From: Locusta migratoria
Taxonomy: Eukaryota > Arthropoda > Insecta > Orthoptera > Acrididae
Reading direction: 5' to 3'
Assembly (NCBI GenBank): GCA_026315105.1
Contig: CM048746.1
Coordinates: forward strand, 639,027,398-639,091,397
Length of the DNA stretch: 64,000 bases
The position numbers and the translations under genes are program-made. Position 1 is the stretch's first letter. Each line of letters starts with the position of its first letter. Shown in pieces: positions 21,520 to 31,639 of this stretch. A model generated the notes under the pieces. The model searched no databases. It had not been told where the DNA came from and was given only the letters and a program-made list of their open reading frames with translations.

Positions 21520-22421
21520 ACAGGGTGTTACAAAAAGGTACGGCCAAACTTTCAGGAATCATACCTTACACACAAATAAAGGACATATGTTATGTGGACA
21601 TGTGTCCGGAAACGCTCAATTTCCATGTTAGATCTCATTTTATTACTTCTATTCAAATTACATTAATCACAGACACACAGCAACAGAACGTACCAGCGTG
21701 ACTTCAAACACTTTGTTATAGGAAATGTTCAAAATGTTCTCCGTTAGGGAGGATACATGCATCCACCCTCCGTCGCATGGAATCCCTGATGCGCTGATTC
21801 AGACCTGGAGAATGGCGTATTGTATCACAGCCGCCCACAATACGAGGACGACGAGTCTCTACATTTGGTACCGGGGTTTCGTAAATGACCCCATAAATGA
21901 AAGTCAAGAGGGTTGAGGTCAGGAGAGCGTGCAGGCCATGGAATTGGTCCGCCTCTACCAATCCATCGGTCACCAGATCTGTTGTTGAGAAGCGTACGAA
22001 CACGTCGACTGAAATGTGCAGGAGCTCCAGCGAGCATGAACCACATGTTGTGTCGTACTTGTGAAGGCACGTGTTCTAGCAGTACAGGTAGAGTATCCCG
22101 TACGAAATCATGATAACGTGCTCCAGTGAGCGTAGGTGGAAGAACATGAGGCCCAATCAAGACGTCACCAACAATTCCTGCCCAAACGTTCACAGAAATC
22201 CAGGTGAATGACGAAGTACAGTACATACTAACGAAACAATTGGGTATTTTGACAATTGTCTGCAGGAATTATTTCAAAGTACATTTAAGAGAAATTCTAA
22301 AATGAGCTCTAACATGGAAATTAAGTGTTTCTGGACACATGCCTACGTAACATATTTTCTTTCTTTGTGTGCGAGGAATGTTTCCTGAAAGTTTGGCCGT
22401 ACCTTTTTGTAACACCCTGTA
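21520..22421 (-). mobile_element. internally deleted mariner-superfamily element, copy 1
   Basis: Inverted ends ACAGGGTGTTACAAAAAGGT (21520) and its complement (ending 22421) continue into ACGGCCAAACTTTCAGGAA at each side. The minus strand keeps only the C-terminal half of a transposase: WAGIVGDVLIGPHVLPP, LTGARYHDFVRDTLPVLLEH, APAHFSRRVR and RSPDLNPLDFHLWGHL (21825-22226), then a frameshifted C-terminus. The second catalytic Asp, found as HDGAPAHFS in copy 2, is LAGAPAHFS here (D to A). The N-terminal half is absent. Size and breakpoint match the copy at 51254, so both descend from one deletion derivative moved in trans. Confidence 0.85.
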
Positions 22422-22624
22422 TAAAAAAGAATCCCTATTTTCCTTGATCACACCATAACTGGAAAATGGCTCCATTTGTGTGTATTTTGTTTTGTTGTGT
22501 TCGTGATTCTCGGGACAATGTTTTCAGGATTTAAAATGTTTAGGAAGTCCACCGTAAAATTGAAAAATTTCAGAAAAAATGAAAGTGCATTTTGTGCATG
22601 TCTGTTTCTATTGCATACAGATCA

Positions 22625-23660
22625 ACAACTACATCTACATAGATTCTCTGCAAATCACATTTAAGAGCCTGGTAGAGGGTTTATTAACCACTTTCATAAC
22701 CTTTCTCTACCGTTCTATTCTCTAATAGTGCGCCGGACGAAAAAACACCTAAATCGTTCTGTTTCCGATCTGAATTATTTTATTGGGATGGTCATGTCTC
22801 CCTATGTAAGTGGGTGCTCGCAAAATATTTGCACATGTAGAAGTAAAAGTCGATGTTTGAAATTTCACAAATAGATCTCGCCGCAACAAATAATGCCGTT
22901 CTTTTAATTATATCCATCAAAAATCGAGCAACATTTCCGTGACGCTTCCCCCCCAGTAACGTGATAAAACAAACCAAGCTGCCCTTGTGTGAACCTTCTC
23001 AAATGTCTTCCGTCAGTCCCACCTGGTGAGGGTCCCAGACTGGGCAACAGTACTCCAGGAGAGGACGCACAAGTGTGATGTAGGCTGTCTGTTTCGTGGA
23101 GCTGTTGCATCTTCGAAGCGATCTGGCAATGAGACGTAACCTTTGGTTCGCCTTCCCCACAGTATGTTCTGTGTTCTCTCCAGTCTGAGTTGTTCGTAAT
23201 TGTCACTCCTATGTATTTGGTAGGATTTACAACCTAAGGTTTGACTGATTTATCGTGTAATTGAAGTTCAGCGGATTTCTTTTAGTGGTCATGTGTATTA
23301 CTTCACACTATCTATTATTTAGTGTTAACTGCCAATTTTAGCACCATGTATATAAATTTTTGTTTGAATCGCTTTGCAGTTGCGTTTGATCCTCTGTTTA
23401 CTTTACGAACCGATAAACGACAGCATCATACACGAACAGTGGACAATTCAGATTGTCTCCTAAATCGTTTATAAACACAAGGAAGAGTAGGGGACCTATA
23501 ACGCCTCCCTGGTGAACGTGAGATATCACTTCTGTTTTACTCGATGACTTACCTTCAGTTACTGCGAACTGTGTCTTTTCTGATAGGAAATCGTGAATCG
23601 AATCGCACAAATGGGGCGATATTCCGTAACCACGCAATTGCATTATATCTATAGTTGTGT
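22625..23660 (-). mobile_element. CR1-like LINE 3' fragment
   Basis: The plus-strand start ACATCTACATAGATTCTCTGC is the complement of the family's 3' terminus (GCAGAGTAT...TGTAGATGT), also seen at 44390 and 62020. The minus strand encodes LRGYGISPHLCDSIHDFLSE and GGVIGPLLFLVFINDLGDN followed by LFVYDAVVYR (23398-23643). The RT motif expected as F(A/V)DD is FVYDA, so a catalytic Asp is lost. The post-RT region to 22640 is broken by frameshifts (ANQRLRLIARSL-like at 23100). The copy is 5'-truncated near 23660. Confidence 0.75.
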
Positions 23661-23873
23661 TCCGAGTTTTGTTGACTTGTTTATTTGAAACAAGGGGAAT
23701 ATCACTGTTTCAAAAAAAATCATTTGGTCCATGCCAGTTGGTTCTTTATTTAAGGATTTCGCCCAAATCCACAGTTCTGTGTTGATCTTTATGAAATTTG
23801 TTCACATTAACGACCGCAATTTTACAAATTCGAAAGACTGTAATGTGTCGACCGCTTCAGAACATTTAAATAA

Positions 23874-24055
23874 ACTGAAAGAGAAGTTGAAAATTTATGC
23901 TGGGGCCGGATTCGAACCTGGCACTACTTAGTATGCTATACGTTGAGAATTTGACAGGAAGTGAAGCCTGCCTTGGTTAAGTGACCGCTGTCCTGATGCG
24001 GGAAGTACGGGTTCGGATCCCGGTCCAGCACAAATTTTCAGCTTCACCCCTGACA
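23874..24055. mobile_element. short tRNA-like foldback element
   Basis: The ends are inverted copies: GTTGAAAATTTATGCTGGGG near 23886 and CCCGGTCCAGCACAAATTTT near 24030. Each carries a T-arm-like B box, GGATTCGAACC on the left (minus orientation) and GGGTTCGGATCCC on the right (plus orientation). The right copy also has AGTGACCGCTGTCC and TGATGCGGGAAG, recalling D- and anticodon-arm sequence. The design parallels the larger palindrome at 5763-6642. No TSD was resolved and no protein is encoded. Confidence 0.6.
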
Positions 24056-24544
24056 TTATTAAAGTGCCCAGAAACGGCCGAGATGTTTCAATAATTCTAA
24101 TTCGCGGTAGGAAGGTCACTGTCAACAAAATTTTGTACGGACAATGGCAAAGGGTACTTTGCAAGAAAGTATGACTCTGTTTCACTAATCGCTACCAATG
24201 TTGAATACATGAGTTTTACTAGGGGATGATTCAAGGTGGCGGGAGGTTGGAGGGGGTATGGACGAAATGGGCCGGGAAAGATGGAAGTGTAGATGCTCAG
24301 ACAGACTGGTGAGTGAGAGAGAGAAAGGAATAGAGAGAGAGGGGAGGGAAGAACGACAACGAGAGTGTGGAATAAATAAATACCCTTGTTTCAGTTAGTA
24401 AATAAATAAAAATTCAAACCCTATAAGGGTATGTCTTCGGGAAGGGAATTTACCTCTGCATTCCATTGCCGTAGGATTCGCGGAACTAACAACTGCAGGT
24501 ATGTCTCCACTTGGCACTATCTATGTGGTCTTTTCAATATTTTC
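24056..24544. other. unassigned sequence with a purine-rich patch
   Basis: A GA-rich tract lies at 24300-24380 (repeated GAGAGA, then GTGTGGAATAAATAAATACCC). That end resembles part of the interspersed repeat terminating near 52985. No gene. Confidence 0.4.
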
Positions 24545-24725
24545 AATTGTTTGTAAAACTATTGGACCAAAGTTACAAACTACTAAAATTAACCTAAGAC
24601 CAACAGACACACCCATTGCCCAAGAAGGACTCGAACCTCCGACGGTGAGCAACCACATGCTCTGCAGTAAGGCGTCTTAGAGCTCTCGGCCTCTCCACCG
24701 CGACTGCGGTCTTTTCGCGAGATAT
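24545..24725 (-). mobile_element. tRNA-derived SINE, diverged
   Basis: On the minus strand an A-box-like CGCGGTGGAGAGGCCGAGAG is followed about 60 bp on by the B box GGAGGTTCGAGTCC, CTTGGGCAATGGG and a body running to TTTACAAAC near 24548. The layout matches the other SINEs in the window but the sequence is a separate or old subfamily. No TSD was identified. Confidence 0.65.
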
Positions 24726-25261
24726 ACGAGGTGTATTTATAACACAACAACGCATCAAGCAACACTTTTCTTTCCTTTCTCTTATGTTTATTAGTAAATG
24801 TAATGCCTGAATTGCCAACGTAAACTTTATAATCTGTGTGTATGTTCCAATTCACTTCTGTGGCTGGGTTGTATATGTCAAGTTCATATTGTATTTAATT
24901 TTTAATGTTTTAAATGCAATTGTTTCTGTTACTGAATCTGCAGGTCGTATTCACTCTATGGTCGATAAGAAATGAGCACGATAGTCTTTAACTGATAGCT
25001 TGGTCGCTGGTAGCGCTGAACAGTAGCGGGGCAAGACCAAAGTTGAGTGTGGGCAAGATGAAGTTTTCGAGGCCCTATGGTAGCGCAAGAGGTTATATTT
25101 TATATCTAGAAAGCGTTTTGTTAGTTTGTAAACTGACAATCTACTATTTAGAAAAGCAGGTATTTTAATTCCCTGTAACATTATTTAGTAATTTCAACGA
25201 AACATTAAGGAAACAAAAATTTTCTCCTTTTAGCCTTACTTTACTCGGCAACTGCTGTATC

Positions 25262-25460
25262 GCCGGTCGCGGTGGCCGAGGAGACTGAGGCGCTCCAGTC
25301 ACGGTCTGCACGGCCACTACGGTCGGGGGTTCGAATCCCCCCTCGGGCATGGATATTTGTGCCGTCCTTAGTTGTAAGTAGTTCATAAGTAGTTTGTAAG
25401 TTTAGGGACTGATGACCCCGTAGTTAAGTCCCATAGACTCTACAAACATTTGCACATTTG
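25262..25460 (+). mobile_element. tRNA-derived SINE (family A)
   Basis: The copy starts GCCGGTCGCGGTGGCCGAGG, has the B box GGTTCGAATCCCCCCTCGGG, and continues with GGGACTGATGACCCCGTAGT to CAAACATTTGCACATTTG. An imperfect duplication (aactgctgtatc at 25250-25261, aactactatatc at about 25461-25472) flanks it. It belongs to the same family as 4169-4364 and 54079-54267, on the opposite strand. Confidence 0.9.
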
Positions 25461-25531
25461 AACTACTATATCATAATCCAGATTAGATTCTGTGTCTGCT
25501 TCTAAAGATTAACTGCTAAAGCTGAAAGTCT

Positions 25532-25774
25532 TTATCGACTCATTCTACTTGTAAAGTAACTTTTAATTAGGTTTAATTCGGAAAAGCTCCTTTCTTGAGA
25601 GGCTGTTATTACCGATATTGTTAATGAAATGTTAATGATAGTATAAATATTTCGGAAAATTTCTTTTAAGGTATTTTCAGATGTGTGTTTCCGTAGCAGT
25701 TTCACATCTTTAACGAAGTATAGTAGGATGACATAGACGTTATCTGGGTGTTGTACTGCGTGATGATGCATCAA
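25532..25774 (-). pseudogene. hAT transposase C-terminal dimerisation fragment
   Basis: The minus-strand frame includes NIYTIINISLTISVITASQE, then RSFSELNLIKSYFTSRMS before the stop. The pattern 'LLTIPVTVASAERSFSKLKLIK' is the conserved hATC dimerisation segment at the C-terminus of hAT transposases. Only about 80 residues remain; the zinc-finger and catalytic domains are missing. A SINE (25787-25983) is inserted just upstream in this orientation, and the sequence beyond it was not recognised as hAT. Confidence 0.65.
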
Positions 25775-25786
25775 GGCTATTACTTT

Positions 25787-25983
25787 GCTGGCCGTGGTGG
25801 CCGAGCGGTCTGCGGCGCGCCAGTCACGTTCTGCACGGACACTACCGTCGGGGATTCGAATCCCCCCTCGGACATGGATATTTCTGCCGTCCTTAACATT
25901 AGCTAGTTCATTACTAGTTTCTAAGTTAGTCCCAGTTTTTAGTTAAGTCCCATAAGCTCTACAAACATTTGAAAATTTGATTT
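25787..25983 (+). mobile_element. tRNA-derived SINE with 12-bp TSD
   Basis: The copy has GCCGTGGTGGCCGAGCGGTC, B box GATTCGAATCCCCCCTCGG and a truncated family-A body ending CAAACATTTGAAAATTTG. Perfect direct repeats ggctattacttt lie at 25775-25786 and 25984-25995. It is more diverged from the family than the neighbouring 25262 copy and has a short internal deletion around CTAAGTTAGTCCCAG. Confidence 0.9.
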
Positions 25984-26159
25984 GGCTATTACTTTAATAA
26001 CCGATGTTTCGGCCAACATTACAGTGTCCTTCATTCTGGAATATTGATATGAGCTGGTTGTTAGTATATTTTATCTTTACTGTCAACTAGATATTACGTC
26101 ATAATTTTTGAAATCAATGATGTTGTTTGTGGAGTATTGATGTGGAATAGGAGTGTGGG

Positions 26160-26390
26160 GAAATATACATAGGTGAGACAGGGAGGGCAGTGGCAACCCA
26201 CATATGCAAACGAACACTACATTCGAATAAATAATCTGCAATAGCCGAACACCAACAAGATTGCAGAGGAAAGATAAAGTTTAACGAAGCCAGAATACTC
26301 TCTAAGCAACCTGGGATGGTTAATCGCAAGATAAGAGAAGCCATCGAAATTTTAAAACATGCTAATCACATGAACAGAGAAGATGGATAG
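26160..26390 (+). pseudogene. GIY-YIG endonuclease fragment of a Penelope-like element
   Basis: The plus-strand frame reads IYIGETGRAVATHICKR, then a stop codon, then SAIAEHQQD, KIKFNEARILSKQPGMVNRK and IREAIEILKHANHM before the terminal stop. The YIGETGR, SAIAEH, IL...PG and REAIEI blocks are in the order seen in the GIY-YIG domain of Penelope-like elements. One stop and a lost cysteine-rich lead-in show decay. It lies head-to-head with the minus-strand Penelope element that begins near 26400, and it is a different subfamily from it. Confidence 0.75.
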
Positions 26391-26659
26391 TCGGGTGTTA
26401 TGCCAGATGTCAGTGTCTACTCTGGACAATATTTTGGCTATGTAATTCGTAAACTTCATCAGGTGCGACCTGAGCCTGATTTCCGCGTAGACCGTGTCCA
26501 ATATTTATGTCTGCTGACTTAACCCTCCACTGGTGGTTGTAGCTGCTCCCTCTATGGTCCGCGCCTGACATATCCGCCTCTGAGCGTTGCATCTGCGGTC
26601 TGGAGCTCCATTTGTGGTCCGCGCCCGCTTCCTGAGCTGTTCTGGAGCATTGATGTGGT

Positions 26660-28480
26660 GTTTTCTTTTTGCTGTTGCCCTGGGTGCTCACTCTGTGGTC
26701 CGCACCTGCCAAAACTGCCTCTGATCGTGCCATCCGCGGTCTGGCGTTCTGTTTGCGGACCTCGCCCGCTCGCTGAGGTGTTCTGGGGCGCTGATGTCAG
26801 TAGTGGCCTTAGGTGCTCCCTCTGTGGTCCGCGCCCGCCAAACCTGCCTCTGTTCGTGCCATCCGCGGTCTGCCGTTCTGTTTGCAGTCCGCACCCGCTC
26901 GCTGAGGTGTTCTGGGGCACTGATGTCAGTAGTTGCTGTAGGCGCTTCCTCTGTGGTCTGCGCCCACCTAATCTGCCTCTGATCGTGCCATCCGCGGTCT
27001 GGCGTTCTGTTTGCGGATCTCGCCCGCTCGCTGAGGTGTTCTGGGGCGCTGATGTCAGTAGTGGCCCTAAATGCTCCCTCTGTGGTCCGCGCCCACCAAA
27101 CCTGCCTCTGTTCGTGCCATCCGTGGTCTGGCGTTCTGTTTGCAGTCCACACCCGCTCGCTGAGGTGTTCTGGGGCACTGATGTCAGTAGTTGCTGTAGG
27201 CGCTTCCTCTGTGGTCTGGGCCCACCTAATCTGCCTCTGATCGTGCCATCCGCGGTCTGGCGTTTTGTTTGCGATCCGCGCCCGCTCGCTGAGGTGTTCT
27301 GGGGCGCTGATGTCAGTAGTGGCCCTAGGCGCTCCCTCTGTGGTCCGCGCCCGCCAAACCTGCCTCTGTTCGTGCCATCCGCGGTCTGGCGTTCTGTTTG
27401 CAGTCCGCACCCGCTCGCTGAGGTGTTCTGGGGCACTGATGTCAGTAGTTGCTGTAGGCGCTTCCTCTGTGGTCTGCGCCCACCTAATCTGCCTCTGATC
27501 GTGCCATCCGCGGTCTGGCGTTTTGTTTGCGGTCCGCGCCCGCTCGCTGAGGTGTTCTGGGGCGCTGATGTCAGTAGTGGCCCTAGGCGCTCCCTCTGTG
27601 GTCCGCGCCCGCCAAACCTGCCTCTGTTCGTGCCATCCGCGGTCTGGCGTTCTGTTTGCAGTCCGCACCCGCTCGCTGAGGTGTTCTGGGGCACTGATGT
27701 CAGTAGTTGCTGTAGGCGCTTCCTCTGTGGTCTGCGCCCACCTAATCTGCCTCTGATCGTGCCATCCGCGGTCTGGCGTTTTGTTTGCGGTCCGCGCCCG
27801 CTCGCTGAGGTGTTCTGGGGCGCTGATGTCAGTAGTGGCCCTAGGCGCTCCCTCTGTGGTCCGCGCCTGCCAAACCTGCCTCTGTTCGTGCCATCCGCGG
27901 TCTGGCGTTCTGTTTGCAGTCCGCACCCGCTCGCTGAGGTGTTCTGGGGCACTGATGTCAGTAGTTGCTGTAGGCGCTTCCTCTGTGGTCTGCGCCCACC
28001 TAATCTGCCTCTGATCGTGCCATCCGCGGTCTGGCGTTTTGTTTGCGGTCCGCCCCCGCTCGCTGAGGTGTTCTGGGGCGCTGATGTCAGTAGTGGCCCT
28101 AGGCGCTCCCTCTGTGGTCCGCGCCCGCCAAACCTGCCTCTGTTCGTGCCATCCGTGGTCTGGCGTTCTGTTTGCAGTCCGCACCCGCTCGCTGAGGTGT
28201 TCTGGGGCACTGATGTCAGTAGTTGCTGTAGGCGCTTCCTCTGTGGTCTGCGCCCACCTAACCTGCCTCTGATTGTGCCATCCGCGGTCTGGCGTTTTTT
28301 TGCGGTACACACCTGCTTGCTGAGGTGTTCTGGGGCGCTGATGTCCGTTGTGGCCCTGGGCGCCCTCTGTCGTCTGCGCCCACCAACCCTGCCTCTGATC
28401 CTGCCATCCGCAGTATGGTTTTCTGTTTGCGATCCGAGCCCGCTCGCTGAGATGTTCTGGGGCGCTGATGTTCCGTTTTC
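26660..28480. repeat. 129-bp tandem array organised as 258-bp dimers
   Basis: About fourteen 129-bp monomers occupy this region. Two monomer types alternate (one with CAGTAGTGGCCCTAGGCGC, the other with CAGTAGTTGCTGTAGGCGC), giving a 258-bp higher-order period; identical features recur at 27265, 27523, 27781 and 28039. Since 129 is a multiple of three, frames stay open: long frames exist on the plus strand (26655-28727) and in two minus frames (26552-28483, 26688-28310). Only the minus frame giving SAPQNTSASGRGPQTKRQTA repeats continues the GIY-YIG reading frame style. Outer monomers are more diverged than central ones, as expected from unequal exchange. Confidence 0.9.
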
Positions 28481-29097
28481 CATCCGCTGCAGCCCTGGGT
28501 ACTCTCTATGTAGTCCGTGTCCGTCGTACCCGTCTCTGAGAGCTTCATCTTTGGTCTGGCGCTCCCTCTGTGGCCGCGCCCGTTGTGCCCACTCCTGGAC
28601 GTTGTATCTTCAGTCCCGTCCTCCTGTTGCTCTGCTTGGGGCATGTTCTGCATGTCCAAGCCTACGGAGCTTGTGTCTGTGTTATACTGCTGCTGTCCTT
28701 GTTGCTTCTTTAATAGTTCCAGAGTAGGGTCCCAGGCTCCACTTTGTCGCGAACCTGTGTCTTGGTTCATGAGATTGTCAGCCAGTTTGATCTCAATTGA
28801 CTCCTTAATAACGCTGTCCCAAAGTCCGGGTGTCTGTGACAGAATCTTGGTGCCATCGTAATTCATAACATGATCCAGCTCCAGACAGTGTTCAGCAATG
28901 GCTGATTTCGTCATTTGCCTTAATCGGATGAGCCTTTGATGCTCCTTGCACCTGATGTCCACTGTTCTGGTAGTCTGGCCAATGTAGGACATGTCACACT
29001 GACAAGGGATGCTATAAATCCCTGGTTTCCGTACCCCAGGCCATCTTTTACATTTCTCACCATGCCCCTGATCTTGCTGGCTGGACAGAAGACACAC
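28258..29097 (-). pseudogene. Penelope GIY-YIG endonuclease and C-terminal extension
   Basis: The frame of about 279 codons includes KPGIYSIPCQCDMSYIGQTT (the GIY...YIG signature), RCKEHQRLIRL, KSAIAEHCLELDH, ILSQTPGLWDSVIKESIEIK and ADNLMNQDTG, matching the Penelope-type GIY-YIG nuclease. After about residue 150 comes a Gln-, Gly- and Arg-rich tail (QQGQQQYNTD ... SAPQNTSASRCVPQK) that runs into the first unit of the tandem array before a stop. The nuclease core itself has no stop. The tail peptide recurs in the repeats below 28480, so in the ancestor the array was probably read in this frame. Confidence 0.75.
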
Positions 29098-30261
29098 TTG
29101 ATGTTGTGTTTACGTAGAATCTTACTGATTCTGGTAGAAAAAGAACCAGCATAGGGCAGATATGCCGTCTTCTTTGCTTCCTCTTCCTCTGCTGAGTCGG
29201 TTTCCAATATACACTGTGGCCAATTGATCCATATGATTTCCTTGATACTTGCACATTCAGAAACAGCAGCTGTCCATTCTTCTCCGGTTCCAAGGTGAAC
29301 TTGATATCCGGGTTGCATGAGTTAAGATGTTCAAGAAACTCATTGAGCCTGTGCTTTCCATGCGGCCAGATCACGAAGTTCTCATCCATATACCTATAGA
29401 AGCAAGTGGGTTTATATATGGTGTCTCTAATGCCCTCTCCTCAAACCTCTCCGTGAACATATTGGCAACCACAGGAGACAGAGGCTGCCCACAGGTACAC
29501 CTTCTGTTTGTTCCTAATATTGGTTCCCATACAGGAAGTATGTGGAGGTCAGCGTATGTCTAAACAAGTCCAATAGAGCGCCGTCAAATTTCTATGCAAT
29601 CAGTTATAGTGAGTCTTCCAGTGGGATCCTAGTGAACAGCGATACCACATCAAAACTAACCATGATGTCTGAGTCTGTAATATGTAGTTGTTTGAGGTGT
29701 TGCAGGAAGTCTTCTGAGTTGCGGATGTGGTAGACATATTTCCCAACATGTGGAGAAAGCAGTTTCTTCATGTACTTGGCTGTTTCGTACGTGGGTGCCC
29801 CAATATTACTGACAATTGGGCGTAGGGGCACACCCTCCTCGTGTATTTTAGGAAGACCGTACAATCTTGCCCTTAGTTGTTTGATGATCTTCTCATTCCT
29901 GTCTCCTTCAGGAGAGCCTTTGTTGTCTTGTCCACCTTGTCAGTGGGGTCACACTCCAAAGTTCTGTAAGGAGGGTCCCCAAGAAGCTGGCGCACCTTCT
30001 CATCATAATCCACCCACTTCATAATGAGTGTGCAGTTACCTTTGTCTGCTGGGAGTATTACAATGCTGCTGTCTTCCCGGAGCTTCGTGAGTGCAAGCCT
30101 CTCCTCAGCTGTGATGTTCGATTTTGGAGGTCTGGCATTGGTGAGTGCCCTGCAAGTCTCTCCACGAACTTCCTCTGCCATATTAGGCAAGAGTGTGGCT
30201 GCAATCTGCTCCACCGCACTGATGAAATCTGAGACGGGCACATTCCTGGGAGTCGTTGCAA
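29057..30261 (-). pseudogene. Penelope reverse transcriptase region, inactivated
   Basis: Three minus-strand blocks form the RT: 30261-29873 (NVPVSDFISAVEQIAATLLP, then SIVILPADKGNCTLIMKW), 29864-29604 (PLRPIVSNIGAPTYETAKYM, IMVSFDVVSLFTRIPLED) and 29389-29057 (YMDENFVIWPHGKHRLNEFL, GQLLFLNVQVSRK, GHSVYWKPTQ). The first catalytic Asp in SFDVVSLFT is kept. The YVDD-type motif reads YMDE, so the second Asp is replaced by Glu. Frameshifts separate the blocks. The fragment is non-functional as it stands. Confidence 0.8.
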
Positions 30262-30757
30262 AGTTGAGACCTTTGCTGAGAACCTTTAAGGTTTGTCACA
30301 GTGCGAGTTTCTTCCGTATGTTGTTCTTTCCTGCTGATGGGGCCAAACTTTGCAGATTGACAGGAAGAGGCGTTTTTTCTGGCACACTCTGCTAAAGACC
30401 AGGAGGCATGGTCTACCCAGTCCCAATCTTTCCTTGTTAAGGACGCTGCCAGGTACAGATGAGGTTGTAGCAGCTCTCTAGCTACAACATCTGTGGCGCA
30501 TGTCTCGGATCCTCTCTCTCACCAGTGCAATGCTGACTCTTCGTTTTATATTGTTAGCTGCCCTGGAGTTGATGAGATGTTTGATTCGGGCGAAAGCTGC
30601 TACCACATCTACATCTCGGCATCTCAGCAGGAAGCTGAGGGAACGCAGCATCCTTTTCTTATCCAACTTCTTCATTTTCTGGTACATCTCCTCCTCGTAG
30701 AGTCTTCTGATAGAACTCTTCAGGCTTTCCCGACGATCTAGTGACATTCCTCCCCCT

Positions 30758-31024
30758 ATGCGTTGTTTTAAGTGCTGGAGGTTTGAGCATATGTCCTCCC
30801 GATGTGATGCCAACCCTTCATGTGCGGAGTGCGGATATGCTGTCCGTCCAAACGTCACCTGCAACCCTCCTCCAGTATGTGTTAGCTGTGGCTTAAATCA
30901 CTCCACTTGTTCGCCTGTCTACACGGTTCTACACCGGGAAAGGAATATCATGGAATACAAGACTCGCGACCTGCTAACCTACTCACTGCAATTTTTGAGA
31001 CCAGTTGTGTACAAAGAATTTTGA
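30758..31024 (+). pseudogene. LINE ORF1 (gag-like) zinc-knuckle fragment
   Basis: The plus strand encodes RCFKCWRFEHMSSRCDANPS, then CAECGYAVRPNVTC, VCVSCGLNHSTCSP and VLHRERNIMEYK. Serial CCHC-type knuckles are typical of the nucleic-acid-binding ORF1 of Jockey/I-type LINEs. The fragment is oriented against the Penelope element and begins where that element's recognisable N-terminal segment ends, so it is probably the flanking DNA of the Penelope insertion or the reverse. A similar knuckle occurs on the minus strand near 46200. The rest of the LINE was not found. Confidence 0.65.
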
Positions 31025-31245
31025 TTGATATTTTTATCACGTTTAGTTTGGCAGCTACAACCGCTCAAAGTTTCGGGGCCGGAGGCTGCGATAGCATAGT
31101 GGCTAGACCCTGTGACATGGCCCACTGTTTCATGACCACCAGCCAGTCAGCTACGCCGTCGTAGCCTCCGCCCCCGAAACGTTGAATGGTTGTAGAGCTG
31201 CCAAACTAAACGTGATAAAAATGTCATTCAAAATTCTTGGTACAA
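31010..31245. mobile_element. MITE with ~85-bp inverted repeats
   Basis: Left sequence AAGAATTTTGATTGATATTT, ATCACGTTTAGTTTGGCAGC and CGGAGGCTGCGATAGC is mirrored on the right by GCTACGCCGTCGTAGCCTCC, GCTGCCAAACTAAACGTGAT and TCATTCAAAATTCTT. The arms of about 85 bp are close to identical with a loop of about 60 bp. No coding frame. The TSD was not resolved. It lies at the 3' side of the LINE ORF1 fragment. Confidence 0.75.
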
Positions 31246-31639
31246 GCTGGTGTCAAAATTTCCATCGCACGATAGAAACAACCATTGTTCCATTTAAAAA
31301 ATTGTATGTTTGCATAAAAAATACTGTTTCTGGGTATTTTTACAATCTGTTTATTGGCTAACAATACAAGTCCTTGACTACCCATCCATTCTGTGAAAAC
31401 TGCACATCAATCGCACTTACCGTTCCCCGCAATATTTGCGGTGCAAGTGTTAGGTGACTCACCGAGTATATGCGCCAAGTTTCATGGTGACTGGTCAAAT
31501 AGTGACATTGCAGCAAGGTACCCTGCGACATGATAAATTCAGTGCCTTGCAGGTTATAAGAATATCCTTCATGAAAACATACATTTATGTGCTGACTTTT
31601 ATGGTGATAAGTCAAAGAATTTGTATGTTTGTTGTAACG

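Larger units (their letters stand above)
26400..30770 (-). mobile_element. Penelope-like element with C-terminal tandem repeats
   Basis: On the minus strand the parts are in this order: an N-terminal segment (30770-30478), VLSKGLNFATTPRNVPVSDF (near 30250) leading to ILPADKGNCTLIM, the RT core (YGLPKIHEEGVPLRPIVS; VSFDVVSLFTRIP), the second RT block (YMDENFVIWPHG), and a GIY-YIG domain (28700-29060). These are the diagnostic domains of Penelope-like retroelements, which copy RNA and nick DNA with the GIY-YIG nuclease. At least four frame changes occur and the catalytic pair is changed (YMDEN for YVDDT). The 3' part is a tandem array, then a terminal segment with TTCATCAGGTG resembling the palindrome at 19.2 kb. 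Confidence 0.85.

Noticed and set aside
26660..28480. Regular repeats as a CRISPR array
   Set aside because: Monomers are contiguous 129-bp tandem units without unique spacers, in a eukaryotic retroelement context.
26655..28727. A 690-codon plus-strand open frame as a real protein gene
   Set aside because: It is produced by a 129-bp tandem repeat whose length is a multiple of three, and is antisense to a Penelope-like element; two other frames are equally open.
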